In this document: in pieces, positions 1 to 8,277 of the stretch
Layout: the number at the start of each line of letters is the position of its first letter
How positions within the stretch are numbered: the first letter of the stretch is position 1
DNA from: Gammaproteobacteria bacterium
GTDB taxonomy: Bacteria; Pseudomonadota; Gammaproteobacteria; Steroidobacterales; Steroidobacteraceae
DNA length: 64,000 nucleotides
Direction of reading: 5' to 3'
NCBI GenBank assembly: GCA_025357835.1
Contig: JANYLM010000049.1
Location: 62,001 to 126,000 of the forward strand
Translations under genes and position numbers: made by a program
The notes under the pieces: generated by a model
Seen by the model: only the letters and a program-made list of their open reading frames with translations
What the model was told of the DNA's origin: nothing
Database searches by the model: none

Positions 1-2
1 GC

Positions 3-401
3 GAGGCGGATTTGGCCAAGCATCGCGTGCAGCAGGAGCACTATGCCAAGGTGATCAACCTACTGGCCGCGACGCAGGTCGAGCTGCGGGCGGTTTATGC
101 CTCAGGACTCGCGCCCGAGCCGATGCGCGCAAGGAAGCGCGCCGCATTCGCGTCCATGCGTGCCTCCTTCGCGCTTCTCAAGGCGGGTTGGGGCGGGCCC
201 GCACCGTTCGAGTCGTGGTTTGACGAGGACCTCAACAATGCCCACCTCGCCTCGATCGCCACGTATTACAGTTGTGTGCCGGGCTTCGAGCGCGAACTCA
301 AAGCGGTGGGCGGCGACCTCGGTGCCTTTTACATCCGCGTCCGCGAGCTAGCAAAACTCGATTCGGAGAAACGAGACGCCCTGGTCTGCGGCAATCCATA
401 G
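3..401 (+). CDS. Putative predicted aminopeptidase (PF10023-like), 3' end only; 5' end lies outside the window
   Basis: Reading frame is open to the left edge (E-A-D-L-A-K...). C-terminal pattern NNAHL..Y..CVPGFERELKAVGGDLGAFY..VRELA resembles the C-terminus of this family. Confidence 0.6.
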   Translation, partial: EADLAKHRVQQEHYAKVINLLAATQVELRAVYASGLAPEPMRARKRAAFASMRASFALLKAGWGGPAPFESWFDEDLNNAHLASIATYYSCVPGFERELKAVGGDLGAFYIRVRELAKLDSEKRDALVCGNP

Positions 402-404
402 ATC

Positions 405-617
405 TCAACAGCGTCGATTCGAGGCCGCAGGCCGGGAAGCCGCAATTTGCGCGGCGAGGTCGCGATAGAGCCCACCATTGTCGCCGAAAGGAATTGGTTG
501 TGATCCGGTCGCGAGCGCCGCCCATGCGGCTCTGAGGGCGTCCGCGGCGCGGCCGGTCCTCGTAGCTTCGGGTGGCGCATCGGCGGCGATTTCTGACGAT
601 GGTGTATCAAAGGACAT
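405..617 (-). CDS. Small hypothetical protein (about 70 aa)
   Basis: ORF MSFDTPSSEIAADAPPEATRT...; start overlaps the stop of the upstream small ORF by 11 bp, suggesting translational coupling. Confidence 0.45.
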   Translation of the reverse strand: MSFDTPSSEIAADAPPEATRTGRAADALRAAWAALATGSQPIPFGDNGGLYRDLAAQIAASRPAASNRRC

Positions 618-732
618 AAATTCCACCCCCTTCATATAAAAGAGTTAGTTGAAACAGTAGCCCGATGGCGGACACTATGGTGACTGCGAGCAGCCCTTGT
701 GCGAACCTTGCAGCGAAGTCGATAGGGTTCAT
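607..732 (-). CDS. Small single-TM hypothetical protein (41 aa, MNPIDFAARFAQGLLAVTIVSAIGLLFQLTLLYEGGGIYVL)
   Basis: Read manually on the minus strand; hydrophobic core; divergent from the LysR gene; below the ORF-track size cutoff. Confidence 0.4.
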   Translation of the reverse strand: MNPIDFAARFAQGLLAVTIVSAIGLLFQLTLLYEGGGIYVL

Positions 733-835
733 GATGTACTCCGAAGCGTTAGCCGATTCCGACAATGAATACATTGCCCCCGGCGCCGATCCGCAACAAA
801 TGCAATGTCTGATAGTCGGTTAAGGAAGACTTAAG

Positions 836-1750
836 GTGCCGACAGCCTACGATCGATTGCCATTGGGAGCCCTGCGGGTGTTTGAGGCAGTGGCCACGCA
901 CTTGAGCTTTTCGGCGGCCGCCGATGCCCTGAGTGTCACTCCCGCCGCCGTCAGCCAACAAATCAAGGTTCTGGAGGGATATATCCAAGTGCCTCTATTC
1001 CGGCGCAGCGGTAGACGGGTGGAGATCACTGAGGAGGGCCTCGAATTGCTGCCCGCCGTACGAGCGGGGCTGGAAAAGCTCGAATCCGCCTTGCAGCAAA
1101 TGAAGCATCACCGGCGTGCCGGGCCGCTGCAAGTCAGCACGCTGTCGTCATTTCTGCAGATTTGGCTGGTGCCGCGCATCCGCTCCTTTCGGCGCAAATG
1201 CCCCAACATCGACCTGCGCTTTCACACTTCGCGTGAACTGGTAGATTTCTCACGCACCACCAACCATGTCGCCATCCGCTTCGGCCGCGGCAACTATCAA
1301 AATGTGCACAGCGAAAAGATCCTCGACGAGTGGCTGGTGCCGGTGGCGAGCCCCGATCTCATCAAGCAGCACGGCATGCTCGAACGCGGCACCGATCTCG
1401 GTAAAATCCCGCTGCTCGAAAGCGGCGATGAGCCGTGGAGCGTGTGGAGCCAATCCGAGGCGGAGGCCGAGTGGCTGTCCCGAGCGCCGAGCATCGATGA
1501 CTCGGCCGGAGTTCTGGCGGCGGCGGAAGAAGGCTTGGGTTACGCGCTTGCGCGTTGGACACTGGCCAGTCGCGCGCTGCACAGAGGCACGCTGCGGCTC
1601 GCCGGAACGGGCGCCCTGTCCTACGGCTCGGCTTATTACTTCGTATGCCCGAAAAACTTTCTAGCGCTGCCCAAGGTGGCGCAATTTCGCGAATGGCTCA
1701 TCGGCACCGCGCGCGAATTCCCGAAACCCGACGCTGCGCATGCCCGCTAG
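836..1750 (+). CDS. LysR-family transcriptional regulator (GcvA-like)
   Basis: N-terminal HTH LPLGALRVFEAVATHLSFSAAADALSVTPAAVSQQIKVLE; GTG start. Confidence 0.9.
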   Translation: MPTAYDRLPLGALRVFEAVATHLSFSAAADALSVTPAAVSQQIKVLEGYIQVPLFRRSGRRVEITEEGLELLPAVRAGLEKLESALQQMKHHRRAGPLQVSTLSSFLQIWLVPRIRSFRRKCPNIDLRFHTSRELVDFSRTTNHVAIRFGRGNYQNVHSEKILDEWLVPVASPDLIKQHGMLERGTDLGKIPLLESGDEPWSVWSQSEAEAEWLSRAPSIDDSAGVLAAAEEGLGYALARWTLASRALHRGTLRLAGTGALSYGSAYYFVCPKNFLALPKVAQFREWLIGTAREFPKPDAAHAR

Positions 1751-1756
1751 GCTGCG

Positions 1757-2833
1757 GTGATGCTCACGGCAGATTCTAAGCTCGACCCCGAATCACGCAT
1801 CGATGCGCTCATGCGCCCGTACCAAGGCGCCGTACCCGGCGCCGGTGTGGCCGTGCTTCGCTATGGGACGCCCATCTTCCGCCGCGCCTATGGAGTGGCG
1901 GACCTAGAGAACCGAGTGGCCGCGACGACCTCGACCAACTACCGGCTGGCGTCGATGACCAAGCAATTCACCGCGGCCGCCATTCTGCTCCTGACGCAAG
2001 ACGGTCGGCTGTCCGTAGATGACCCGGTGCGCCGGTGGTTGCCGACTCTGCCGGATGCCGCCGATGAAATCACCATTCGCCACCTTCTCATCCATACCTC
2101 TGGACTCATCGACTACGAGGATGTCATTCCAAAAGAAACCACCGCGCAATTGGCTGATGCCGATGTGCTGAGGCTGCTCGAAGCGGAAAATTGCGGCTAT
2201 TTTCCGCCAGGAACGCGTTACCGCTACAGCAACAGCGGGTACTCGCTGCTGGCGCTCATCGTGGGGAAAGCGTCGGGAAAGGATTTCGCGTCGTTTCTGC
2301 GCGAGCGCATTTTTCGTCCCCTCGGCATGCAGAATACGCTGGCTTTCGAAGCCGGGATTTCCATCGTCGCGGAGCGTGCCTTCGGCTATAGCGCCGTGAC
2401 CAATTCGTGGACGCGCAACGATCAAAGTTTGACCAGCGCAACCCTCGGCGACGGCGGCATCTACTCCTCCATCGACGATCTTGCGAAATGGGATGCAGCG
2501 CTGGGTGACGATCGGCTGCTGCGGCCGGCATCGCTGCGCCTCGCGTTGCAGCCCGCGACGCCGACCGACGACCCGCTGATTCAATACGGCTTCGGTTGGC
2601 GCATCAGCGGCGAGACTCGGTGGCATTCGGGTGAGACCACGGGATTTCGCAGCATCATCGTGCGCTATCTCGAGCAGGGCTTTACGGTCATCGTCTTGAC
2701 GAATCGCGATCGCCCGGATCTCTACTCAACGGCGCTGGCCATCGCCAATGTGTTCCTGCCGGCCGCCGAGGCGGTGGCTGCCGCGTTCAGTGCCGCCGGG
2801 CCGGATTCGGCGGCTCGGCCGCTACCGCGCTAA
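1757..2833 (+). CDS. Serine hydrolase, class C beta-lactamase / D-aminopeptidase-like fold, no obvious signal peptide
   Basis: SxxK motif (ASMTKQFTAAAI), YSN motif (YRYSNSGYSLLALI), HTSGL. Confidence 0.9.
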   Translation: MMLTADSKLDPESRIDALMRPYQGAVPGAGVAVLRYGTPIFRRAYGVADLENRVAATTSTNYRLASMTKQFTAAAILLLTQDGRLSVDDPVRRWLPTLPDAADEITIRHLLIHTSGLIDYEDVIPKETTAQLADADVLRLLEAENCGYFPPGTRYRYSNSGYSLLALIVGKASGKDFASFLRERIFRPLGMQNTLAFEAGISIVAERAFGYSAVTNSWTRNDQSLTSATLGDGGIYSSIDDLAKWDAALGDDRLLRPASLRLALQPATPTDDPLIQYGFGWRISGETRWHSGETTGFRSIIVRYLEQGFTVIVLTNRDRPDLYSTALAIANVFLPAAEAVAAAFSAAGPDSAARPLPR

Positions 2834-3843
2834 CGCGCCGTCGCGAGCAGCGCGGTCGCCAGCACATCGACTCCGTTGCGCACCGGATCGCACACCGGCA
2901 TTCCCAGCTTGTCCGTCACGCGTCGAAAATACTCGGCATATTCGGCGTGGGAGAGGCTGGAGGAATTGATGCTCAAGCCCACGCAGCGTATGGCGGGATT
3001 GGTCAGCCTGCCGGCACGCAGATAGTCATCGATCGCGACCTGCAAATCGGGAATCGGAAAATTCGGATACTCATCGATGGTACGGCGCGACGGATCGTGG
3101 CATAAGATGATGGCGTCGGGCTGCGACCCATGCAATAGGCCGAGAGTTACACCGGCGTAGGCCGGGTGGAACAGCGATCCCTGTCCTTCGATGACGTCCC
3201 AGTGATCGGCGGCATTGTCGGGAGATAGCTGTTCCGCGGCGCCCGCGATGAAGTCGGCAATCACCGCGTCGATGGCGATTCCTTCTCCGGAGATCATGAT
3301 GCCGGTCTGACCGGTCGCTCTGAAGGATGCGGCGACACCGCGGCTGTTGAGGTTCTTAGCCAGGGCCAAGGCCGTGTATTTCTTGCCGAGGGCGCAGTCC
3401 GTGCCAACCGTCAGGACTCGCTTGCCGCCGCGCTTGCGGCCGCTGGCGGCGCCATAAGTCCTTTCACCGTGGCGCACGTCGATCAGGCGGACATTGCGCC
3501 GAGATGCGGCTTGAACCAACTCGGGGAAGGAAGTCAGGCGAGTATGAAGGCCGCTCACGACGTCCAGACCTGCCTCGGCCGCCGCCGTCAACTCGGCTAT
3601 CCAATGAGGCGGAAGTGCGCCGCCGGTGGGCGCGATCCCGACTATGATGGAACCGGCGCCGCGCGCGGCGGCCTCCTGCGGCGACATGCGCGCTACTCCA
3701 AGGCTCACTCCGCAACCGGGCAAGCTCCATTCACCTACGACGTCGTTCGGGCACCAATCCTTCAGACCGAAGGCAGTCTTCGCCGTCAACTTATCCTGCA
3801 CATCGCCAAGAAAAAGTAGATAGGGCTTGCGCAATCGATGCAT
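2830..3843 (-). CDS. DUF1611 domain protein, DgcN-like
   Basis: MHRLRKPYLLFLGDVQDKLTAKTAFGLKDWCP..., GTDCALGKKYTALAL P-loop-like segment and FRATGQTGIMISGEGIAIDAVIADFIAGAAE are typical of DUF1611. Confidence 0.85.
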   Translation of the reverse strand: MHRLRKPYLLFLGDVQDKLTAKTAFGLKDWCPNDVVGEWSLPGCGVSLGVARMSPQEAAARGAGSIIVGIAPTGGALPPHWIAELTAAAEAGLDVVSGLHTRLTSFPELVQAASRRNVRLIDVRHGERTYGAASGRKRGGKRVLTVGTDCALGKKYTALALAKNLNSRGVAASFRATGQTGIMISGEGIAIDAVIADFIAGAAEQLSPDNAADHWDVIEGQGSLFHPAYAGVTLGLLHGSQPDAIILCHDPSRRTIDEYPNFPIPDLQVAIDDYLRAGRLTNPAIRCVGLSINSSSLSHAEYAEYFRRVTDKLGMPVCDPVRNGVDVLATALLATAR

Positions 3844-3878
3844 AGTTACGTCCTTTCCATTGTCAGAGAATTTACAAA

Positions 3879-5327
3879 ATGTATCGCTCGAGCGCACTCG
3901 CCCTATTTTTATCGCTGGCGTCGATCACTACGTGGGCAGGAGTCCCCGCCGCACCCGCTCGACTGGGCAAGGCCGCTCATGAGTATTCTACAACGGCAAT
4001 CGACCGCTATCTTCAAACCGAGATGCGCCGGCAAAACATACCGGGTATATCGCTCGCCGTCTTAAAAAACGGCAAGCCCCTCTATGTCAAGAGCTATGGA
4101 GTCGCCACTCTCGAGCATGCGGTGAGCGCCGAACCGCAAACCGTGTTTCAGATCGGCTCCATAGGCAAGCAATTCACCGCGGTCGCCGTGATGCTGCTGG
4201 CCAACGAACATAAGCTCGATCTCGATGATCCGCTATCGAAGTTCCTGCCCGAAGTTCCGGCGAGCTGGAACAAAGTCACGCTGCGCCTCATGCTGAATCA
4301 CCAATCAGGGATACCGCAGTTCACGACGCCCGACCGGCAGCTGTTGGACTTGGTCCACGACTACACCGATTTGGAATTGATTCAACTTGCTTCCAAGCAG
4401 CGGTTGGAATTCGAACCCGGCACGAACGTCTCCTACAGCGACACGGGCTACGTGCTTCTTGGGTTCGTCATCAACCGCGTTACGGGGATGTTCTACGGGG
4501 ATTTTTTGCGGCTAAGGGTGTTCGTGCCGCTGGGCATGACTCAAACGCGCGTCATTTCCGACAAGGAGATCGTGCCGAATCGCGCCAGCGGCTATGAGAA
4601 GGCGGAGAACGGGCTTGTGTTGAACCAAACCTACGTGTCTCCGGCACTGAATAGGACCGCGGACGGGAGTTTGTACTCCACGGTGCTGGACCTCGCCAAG
4701 TGGGATGCTGCGCTGTATGGCGACGCCGTGCTGCCGCAGGCACAGCTCGAGCGTATGTGGCGCGTCGATGCGCATCGCAATGGTCAGCGGCCTCTGTATA
4801 CATTCGGCTATGGCTGGGAAAACAACCGGCTGCGTGATCAACGGCTCGTGGAGTACGACGGAAACTGGCAGGGATTCCAGGCGGTCATGGCGCGCTACGT
4901 CGACAAGAGAGTCACCATTATTTTATTGACCAATCTGGCCCTGTGCCGCACCGAGCGCCTCGGCCACACCGTGGCCGGTTTCATCGACCCGGAGTTGAAG
5001 CACTATCCCGAGTCAATGCCCGACTCCGATCCCGGAAAGACTGTGCAATTCAAGGAGTTTCTCGACAAGGTCGTGACGGACGGAGCATATGCTGACGGGC
5101 TCAGCCCCGCCGGCCGTGCGCGGCTGGTTCCGTCCGCCATGAACACCTTGCGGCGCGATTTGCAGGAGCGGGGGCCGATATTGAAGCTGACCGTGGTGGA
5201 GCAGCCCGACGCCGCCGGCGCACGGCGGGTCTATCGAGTCGAGGCGAAGGACATGGTTGAGTTCTATACCGTGAGCTATGCGCCGGACTCGACGATCGAC
5301 GATATCATCTTATTCAGCGAGTACTGA
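3879..5327 (+). CDS. Secreted serine hydrolase, class C beta-lactamase fold with C-terminal extension
   Basis: N-terminal signal-like segment (MYRSSALALFLSLASITTWAG); GSIGKQFTAVAV (SxxK); YSDTGYVLLG; NHQSGIP. Confidence 0.88.
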   Translation: MYRSSALALFLSLASITTWAGVPAAPARLGKAAHEYSTTAIDRYLQTEMRRQNIPGISLAVLKNGKPLYVKSYGVATLEHAVSAEPQTVFQIGSIGKQFTAVAVMLLANEHKLDLDDPLSKFLPEVPASWNKVTLRLMLNHQSGIPQFTTPDRQLLDLVHDYTDLELIQLASKQRLEFEPGTNVSYSDTGYVLLGFVINRVTGMFYGDFLRLRVFVPLGMTQTRVISDKEIVPNRASGYEKAENGLVLNQTYVSPALNRTADGSLYSTVLDLAKWDAALYGDAVLPQAQLERMWRVDAHRNGQRPLYTFGYGWENNRLRDQRLVEYDGNWQGFQAVMARYVDKRVTIILLTNLALCRTERLGHTVAGFIDPELKHYPESMPDSDPGKTVQFKEFLDKVVTDGAYADGLSPAGRARLVPSAMNTLRRDLQERGPILKLTVVEQPDAAGARRVYRVEAKDMVEFYTVSYAPDSTIDDIILFSEY

Positions 5328-6330
5328 CCGGAACCTTTGGCTCAACCGCCAAGCGCAATGGCTGGATCGACTTGTTGCGGCCGGCGCTGGCGCGGTTATG
5401 GCTGAGGCGGGCATTGTCCTCGAGAGCGCCTAAGTATAGGCGGGCGGATGCCAGCATGGACTGCGGCTTCAATCCGAGCTTGGCCAAGCCGTCCTCAGTG
5501 CAGACGCTGTCGATGGTCAAGGAGCGATAATTGTCGCTGGAGAACGGGCGCCCTGGCACGAAGTCCATGACCAGTGCCTGCATCCGCGCCAAGACGTCCG
5601 GCAAACCGATAATCCATCGGCGCCTGCCGGTGAGTTTGGCTGCCAAGCCAACGATTTCGCGCAGAGAGTAGATCTGAGGACCGCCGAGTTGGTAAGTCTG
5701 ACGGCTACAGAAGCCGCCGTGCAGACAGCGCCGCATGGCGTCGACCACATCGTCCACCAGCACCGGCTGAAAGCGCGCATTCGGCTTGGCTAGAGGAAAG
5801 ATCAGGGGTATTGCGCCCAACAGCCCCGCGAAGCGGTTCAGGAAGGAATCGCCGGGACCGAACATCACGGAGGGTTGAAATAGGGTCCAATCCAGCGCCG
5901 AGCTTGTTTCGCGGATCAATTGTTCCGCCTCACCCTTGGAGCGAAGGTAGTAGCTCGGTGCATCAACAGCGGCCTTCAGGGCGGATACCTGCAGCAGCCG
6001 GGTGACGCCCGCTGAGCGGGCCGCCTGCAACACGCCTCGAGTCAATTCGGTGTGCGCGCGCCGGAAACCTGAGCCACCAAAGCCGCGTTCATTGAGTATG
6101 CCGACTAGATTGATGACCACGTCGTTGCCGCGGAAGCGTTCGCTCAATTGCGCTTCCTGGTACACATCGCAGTTTTCCAATGTCAGTCCGGGCAGCACCA
6201 GCAGGTGCTTGTGTTGCTCTCTGTCCCTCGACAACACGGTGACCCGATGCCCATCCTTGATCAAGCGGGCGACCAGCCGGGTTCCCAGAAATCCGGTGCC
6301 GCCTAGAACGGCTATGGATTGCGGGCGCAT
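5314..6330 (-). CDS. NAD(P)-binding protein, complex I NDUFA9 subunit-like / NAD-dependent epimerase family
   Basis: MRPQSIAVLGGTGFLGTRLVARLIKDGHRVTVLSRD; NDVVINLVGIL; SYYLRSKGEAEQ. Confidence 0.87.
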   Translation of the reverse strand: MRPQSIAVLGGTGFLGTRLVARLIKDGHRVTVLSRDREQHKHLLVLPGLTLENCDVYQEAQLSERFRGNDVVINLVGILNERGFGGSGFRRAHTELTRGVLQAARSAGVTRLLQVSALKAAVDAPSYYLRSKGEAEQLIRETSSALDWTLFQPSVMFGPGDSFLNRFAGLLGAIPLIFPLAKPNARFQPVLVDDVVDAMRRCLHGGFCSRQTYQLGGPQIYSLREIVGLAAKLTGRRRWIIGLPDVLARMQALVMDFVPGRPFSSDNYRSLTIDSVCTEDGLAKLGLKPQSMLASARLYLGALEDNARLSHNRASAGRNKSIQPLRLAVEPKVPVSTR

Positions 6331-6334
6331 GACA

Positions 6335-7720
6335 TCAGCGAATTTGAATCAGCTGCGCGATGGAACCGCGCCGTACATTGAGGACCAGGACTTTGGCATT
6401 CTTCGCCGCTTCCTTGAAAGCCTTGGTGTTCGCGACCGTCGTGCGGCCCACGCCCACGATCAAATCGTTGGGGCGCATGCCATTTTGAGCCGCGGGGCTG
6501 CCGTCTTGGACCGTTTTCACCAGAACGCCGCCGCCGTCGGGCGCATCGCCGAAGGCCGCGCCTTCGAGGCCCTTGTTGATATCCACGGCGTTGGCCGTGT
6601 CAAGATCGCCGCGCTCGGAGATGAGGGCCGTCACTTTGCGCGGTTTGCCGTCGTGCAGTAGGCCGATCTCGACCTTGTCCCCGATGCGCAGCATGCCGAT
6701 GGTGTTGCGCAGCTCGCTGGCGTCCTTCATGGCGGCGCCGTTGATCGAAGTGATGATGTCGCCGGTCTTGACCCCGGCATGCTCGGCCGCCGAACCCGGC
6801 GCCACCCCGGCGACCAGGGCGCCGCTCGATTCTGTGAGACCGAATTCCTTGGCGATGTCCGGGGTGACATTGTAGATATTGACGCCGAGTACGCCGCGCT
6901 TGACCTGGCCGTACTTGATCAACTGGTCCATGACACCCTTGACCATGTTGACCGGGATAGCGAAGCCGATACCGATATTGCCCCCGCTGCGCGATAGGAT
7001 GGCGGAGTTGATGCCGACCAGTTCGCCGCGCAAATTCACCAAGGCACCGCCGGAGTTGCCGGGGTTGATGGAGGCGTCGGTCTGGACGAAATCTTCGTAG
7101 CCGTCCGGATTGATGCCGGTGCGGCCGAGTGCGCTGACGATGCCGGCGGTCACGGTGTGCTGCAGACCGAAGGGGTTGCCGATGGCGACGACATAGTCTC
7201 CGACCTCGAGCCGGGTCGAATCCCCCAGTGCCATGGGAATCAGGTTCGGCTGCTTGGCCTGCAGGACCGCGATATCCGCGCCTTCGTCGCTGCCGATCAC
7301 CTTGGCGGTGAAGCTGCGATTGTCCAGCAAGGTAATCGTGATTTCACTGGCGTTCTCTACCACGTGGTGATTAGTGATGATGTAGCCGTTCTTGGCGTCG
7401 ACGATGACGCCGGAGCCCGCGCTTTGGAACTGGCGCTCGCGCGGCTTCGAATCCGGCGGCGTGTCGAAGAATCGGCGGAAAAACGGGTCGTCGAGCAGAG
7501 GATTGCGCTGGCCGGGTTCCTCTTTAATGGTGCCGCGAGTAGCGATGTTGACCACGGCGGGCGAAACGCGCTTGACCATGGGAGCCAGCGACGGCATCGG
7601 CGCGGCCTCGGCCGCCGGCGCGGGCCCCGCAGCGTAGGCCGGTACCGCAAAAATGAGCGCCGGGCCGGCGATAACGGCCGCGGCGAGCGTGGCCGCTGCA
7701 AATTTAATACGCAGATTCAT
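6335..7720 (-). CDS. Do/DegQ-family periplasmic serine endopeptidase (HtrA-like), PDZ domains
   Basis: Signal peptide; catalytic triad motifs TNHHVV, DIAVLQ, GNSGGALVN; two PDZ-like regions. Confidence 0.93.
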   Translation of the reverse strand: MNLRIKFAAATLAAAVIAGPALIFAVPAYAAGPAPAAEAAPMPSLAPMVKRVSPAVVNIATRGTIKEEPGQRNPLLDDPFFRRFFDTPPDSKPRERQFQSAGSGVIVDAKNGYIITNHHVVENASEITITLLDNRSFTAKVIGSDEGADIAVLQAKQPNLIPMALGDSTRLEVGDYVVAIGNPFGLQHTVTAGIVSALGRTGINPDGYEDFVQTDASINPGNSGGALVNLRGELVGINSAILSRSGGNIGIGFAIPVNMVKGVMDQLIKYGQVKRGVLGVNIYNVTPDIAKEFGLTESSGALVAGVAPGSAAEHAGVKTGDIITSINGAAMKDASELRNTIGMLRIGDKVEIGLLHDGKPRKVTALISERGDLDTANAVDINKGLEGAAFGDAPDGGGVLVKTVQDGSPAAQNGMRPNDLIVGVGRTTVANTKAFKEAAKNAKVLVLNVRRGSIAQLIQIR

Positions 7721-7947
7721 GCGCGATCCTTCCGTTTGATTGGTTCTCGGCGAGCGAAACGAGGGCGGACGTTACCGTCCGGCCTTCAGGCCGCCAACAT
7801 CTTCTAGGATATTACACGGAAGATTGCGCTTGGCGGACTCTCTTAGGCGCCTTCCACCGTGATCCGGTGAGGAGGTATTTCAACGGCGGCGGCGAGTAGC
7901 GCGAGGTCGGCGAAAGTGAGACCTGGTTCAAAGTCAATGGGACATAA

Positions 7948-7956
7948 TGTGGATAA
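7948..7956 (-). promoter_or_regulatory. Candidate DnaA box (TTATCCACA on the minus strand)
   Basis: Plus strand reads TGTGGATAA, the exact reverse complement of the DnaA box consensus, in the degQ-nrdJa divergent intergenic region. Confidence 0.55.
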
Positions 7957-8101
7957 GTTGTGTAAACACAAGATGTTGCGGTTGGTGCTTTTTCCCCTTG
8001 ACCTGGCCTTCGCGAAGTGCAATGAGCTAATTTCTCGGGACATACTTATATGCTATTGATATATATATGTTTTTTATATGGAAAAAACAATGAAATATAT
8101 C

Positions 8102-8131
8102 TTGACGATGATTGCCGTCGCGCCGTAATCT
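8102..8131 (+). promoter_or_regulatory. Putative sigma70 promoter of nrdJab: TTGACG-N18-TAATCT
   Basis: Hexamers at 8102-8107 and 8126-8131; preceded by a very A/T-rich segment (8041-8100) that could act as an UP element. Confidence 0.5.
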
Positions 8132-8141
8132 CATCGTCCGC

Positions 8142-8157
8142 ACACAATATGTTGTGG
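8142..8157 (+). promoter_or_regulatory. Putative NrdR box
   Basis: acacaatatgttgtgg matches 14/16 positions of acaCwAtATaTwGtgt; located near the predicted transcription start. Confidence 0.6.
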
Positions 8158-8277
8158 TCGGCGTGTAGCGTCAGTCCTCCATCGGCCTTTGATCCAAGTC
8201 TCAATCGCATCCGCGGGACCGCCGCAATTTTTGTTCGGTTTTAGTACGAGAATTATAAGGGAGCGGTTTTAATACCC

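Noticed and set aside
1904-2626. 240-aa minus-strand ORF
   Set aside because: Antisense to the serine hydrolase catalytic region; shadow ORF.
7843-8043. 66-aa minus-strand ORF in the nrdJ upstream region
   Set aside because: No recognisable features and it overlaps the candidate DnaA box; more likely regulatory sequence.
7721-8277. Cobalamin riboswitch upstream of nrdJ
   Set aside because: Looked for a B12-box-like conserved core and found none by eye; an Infernal search with RF00174 would settle it.
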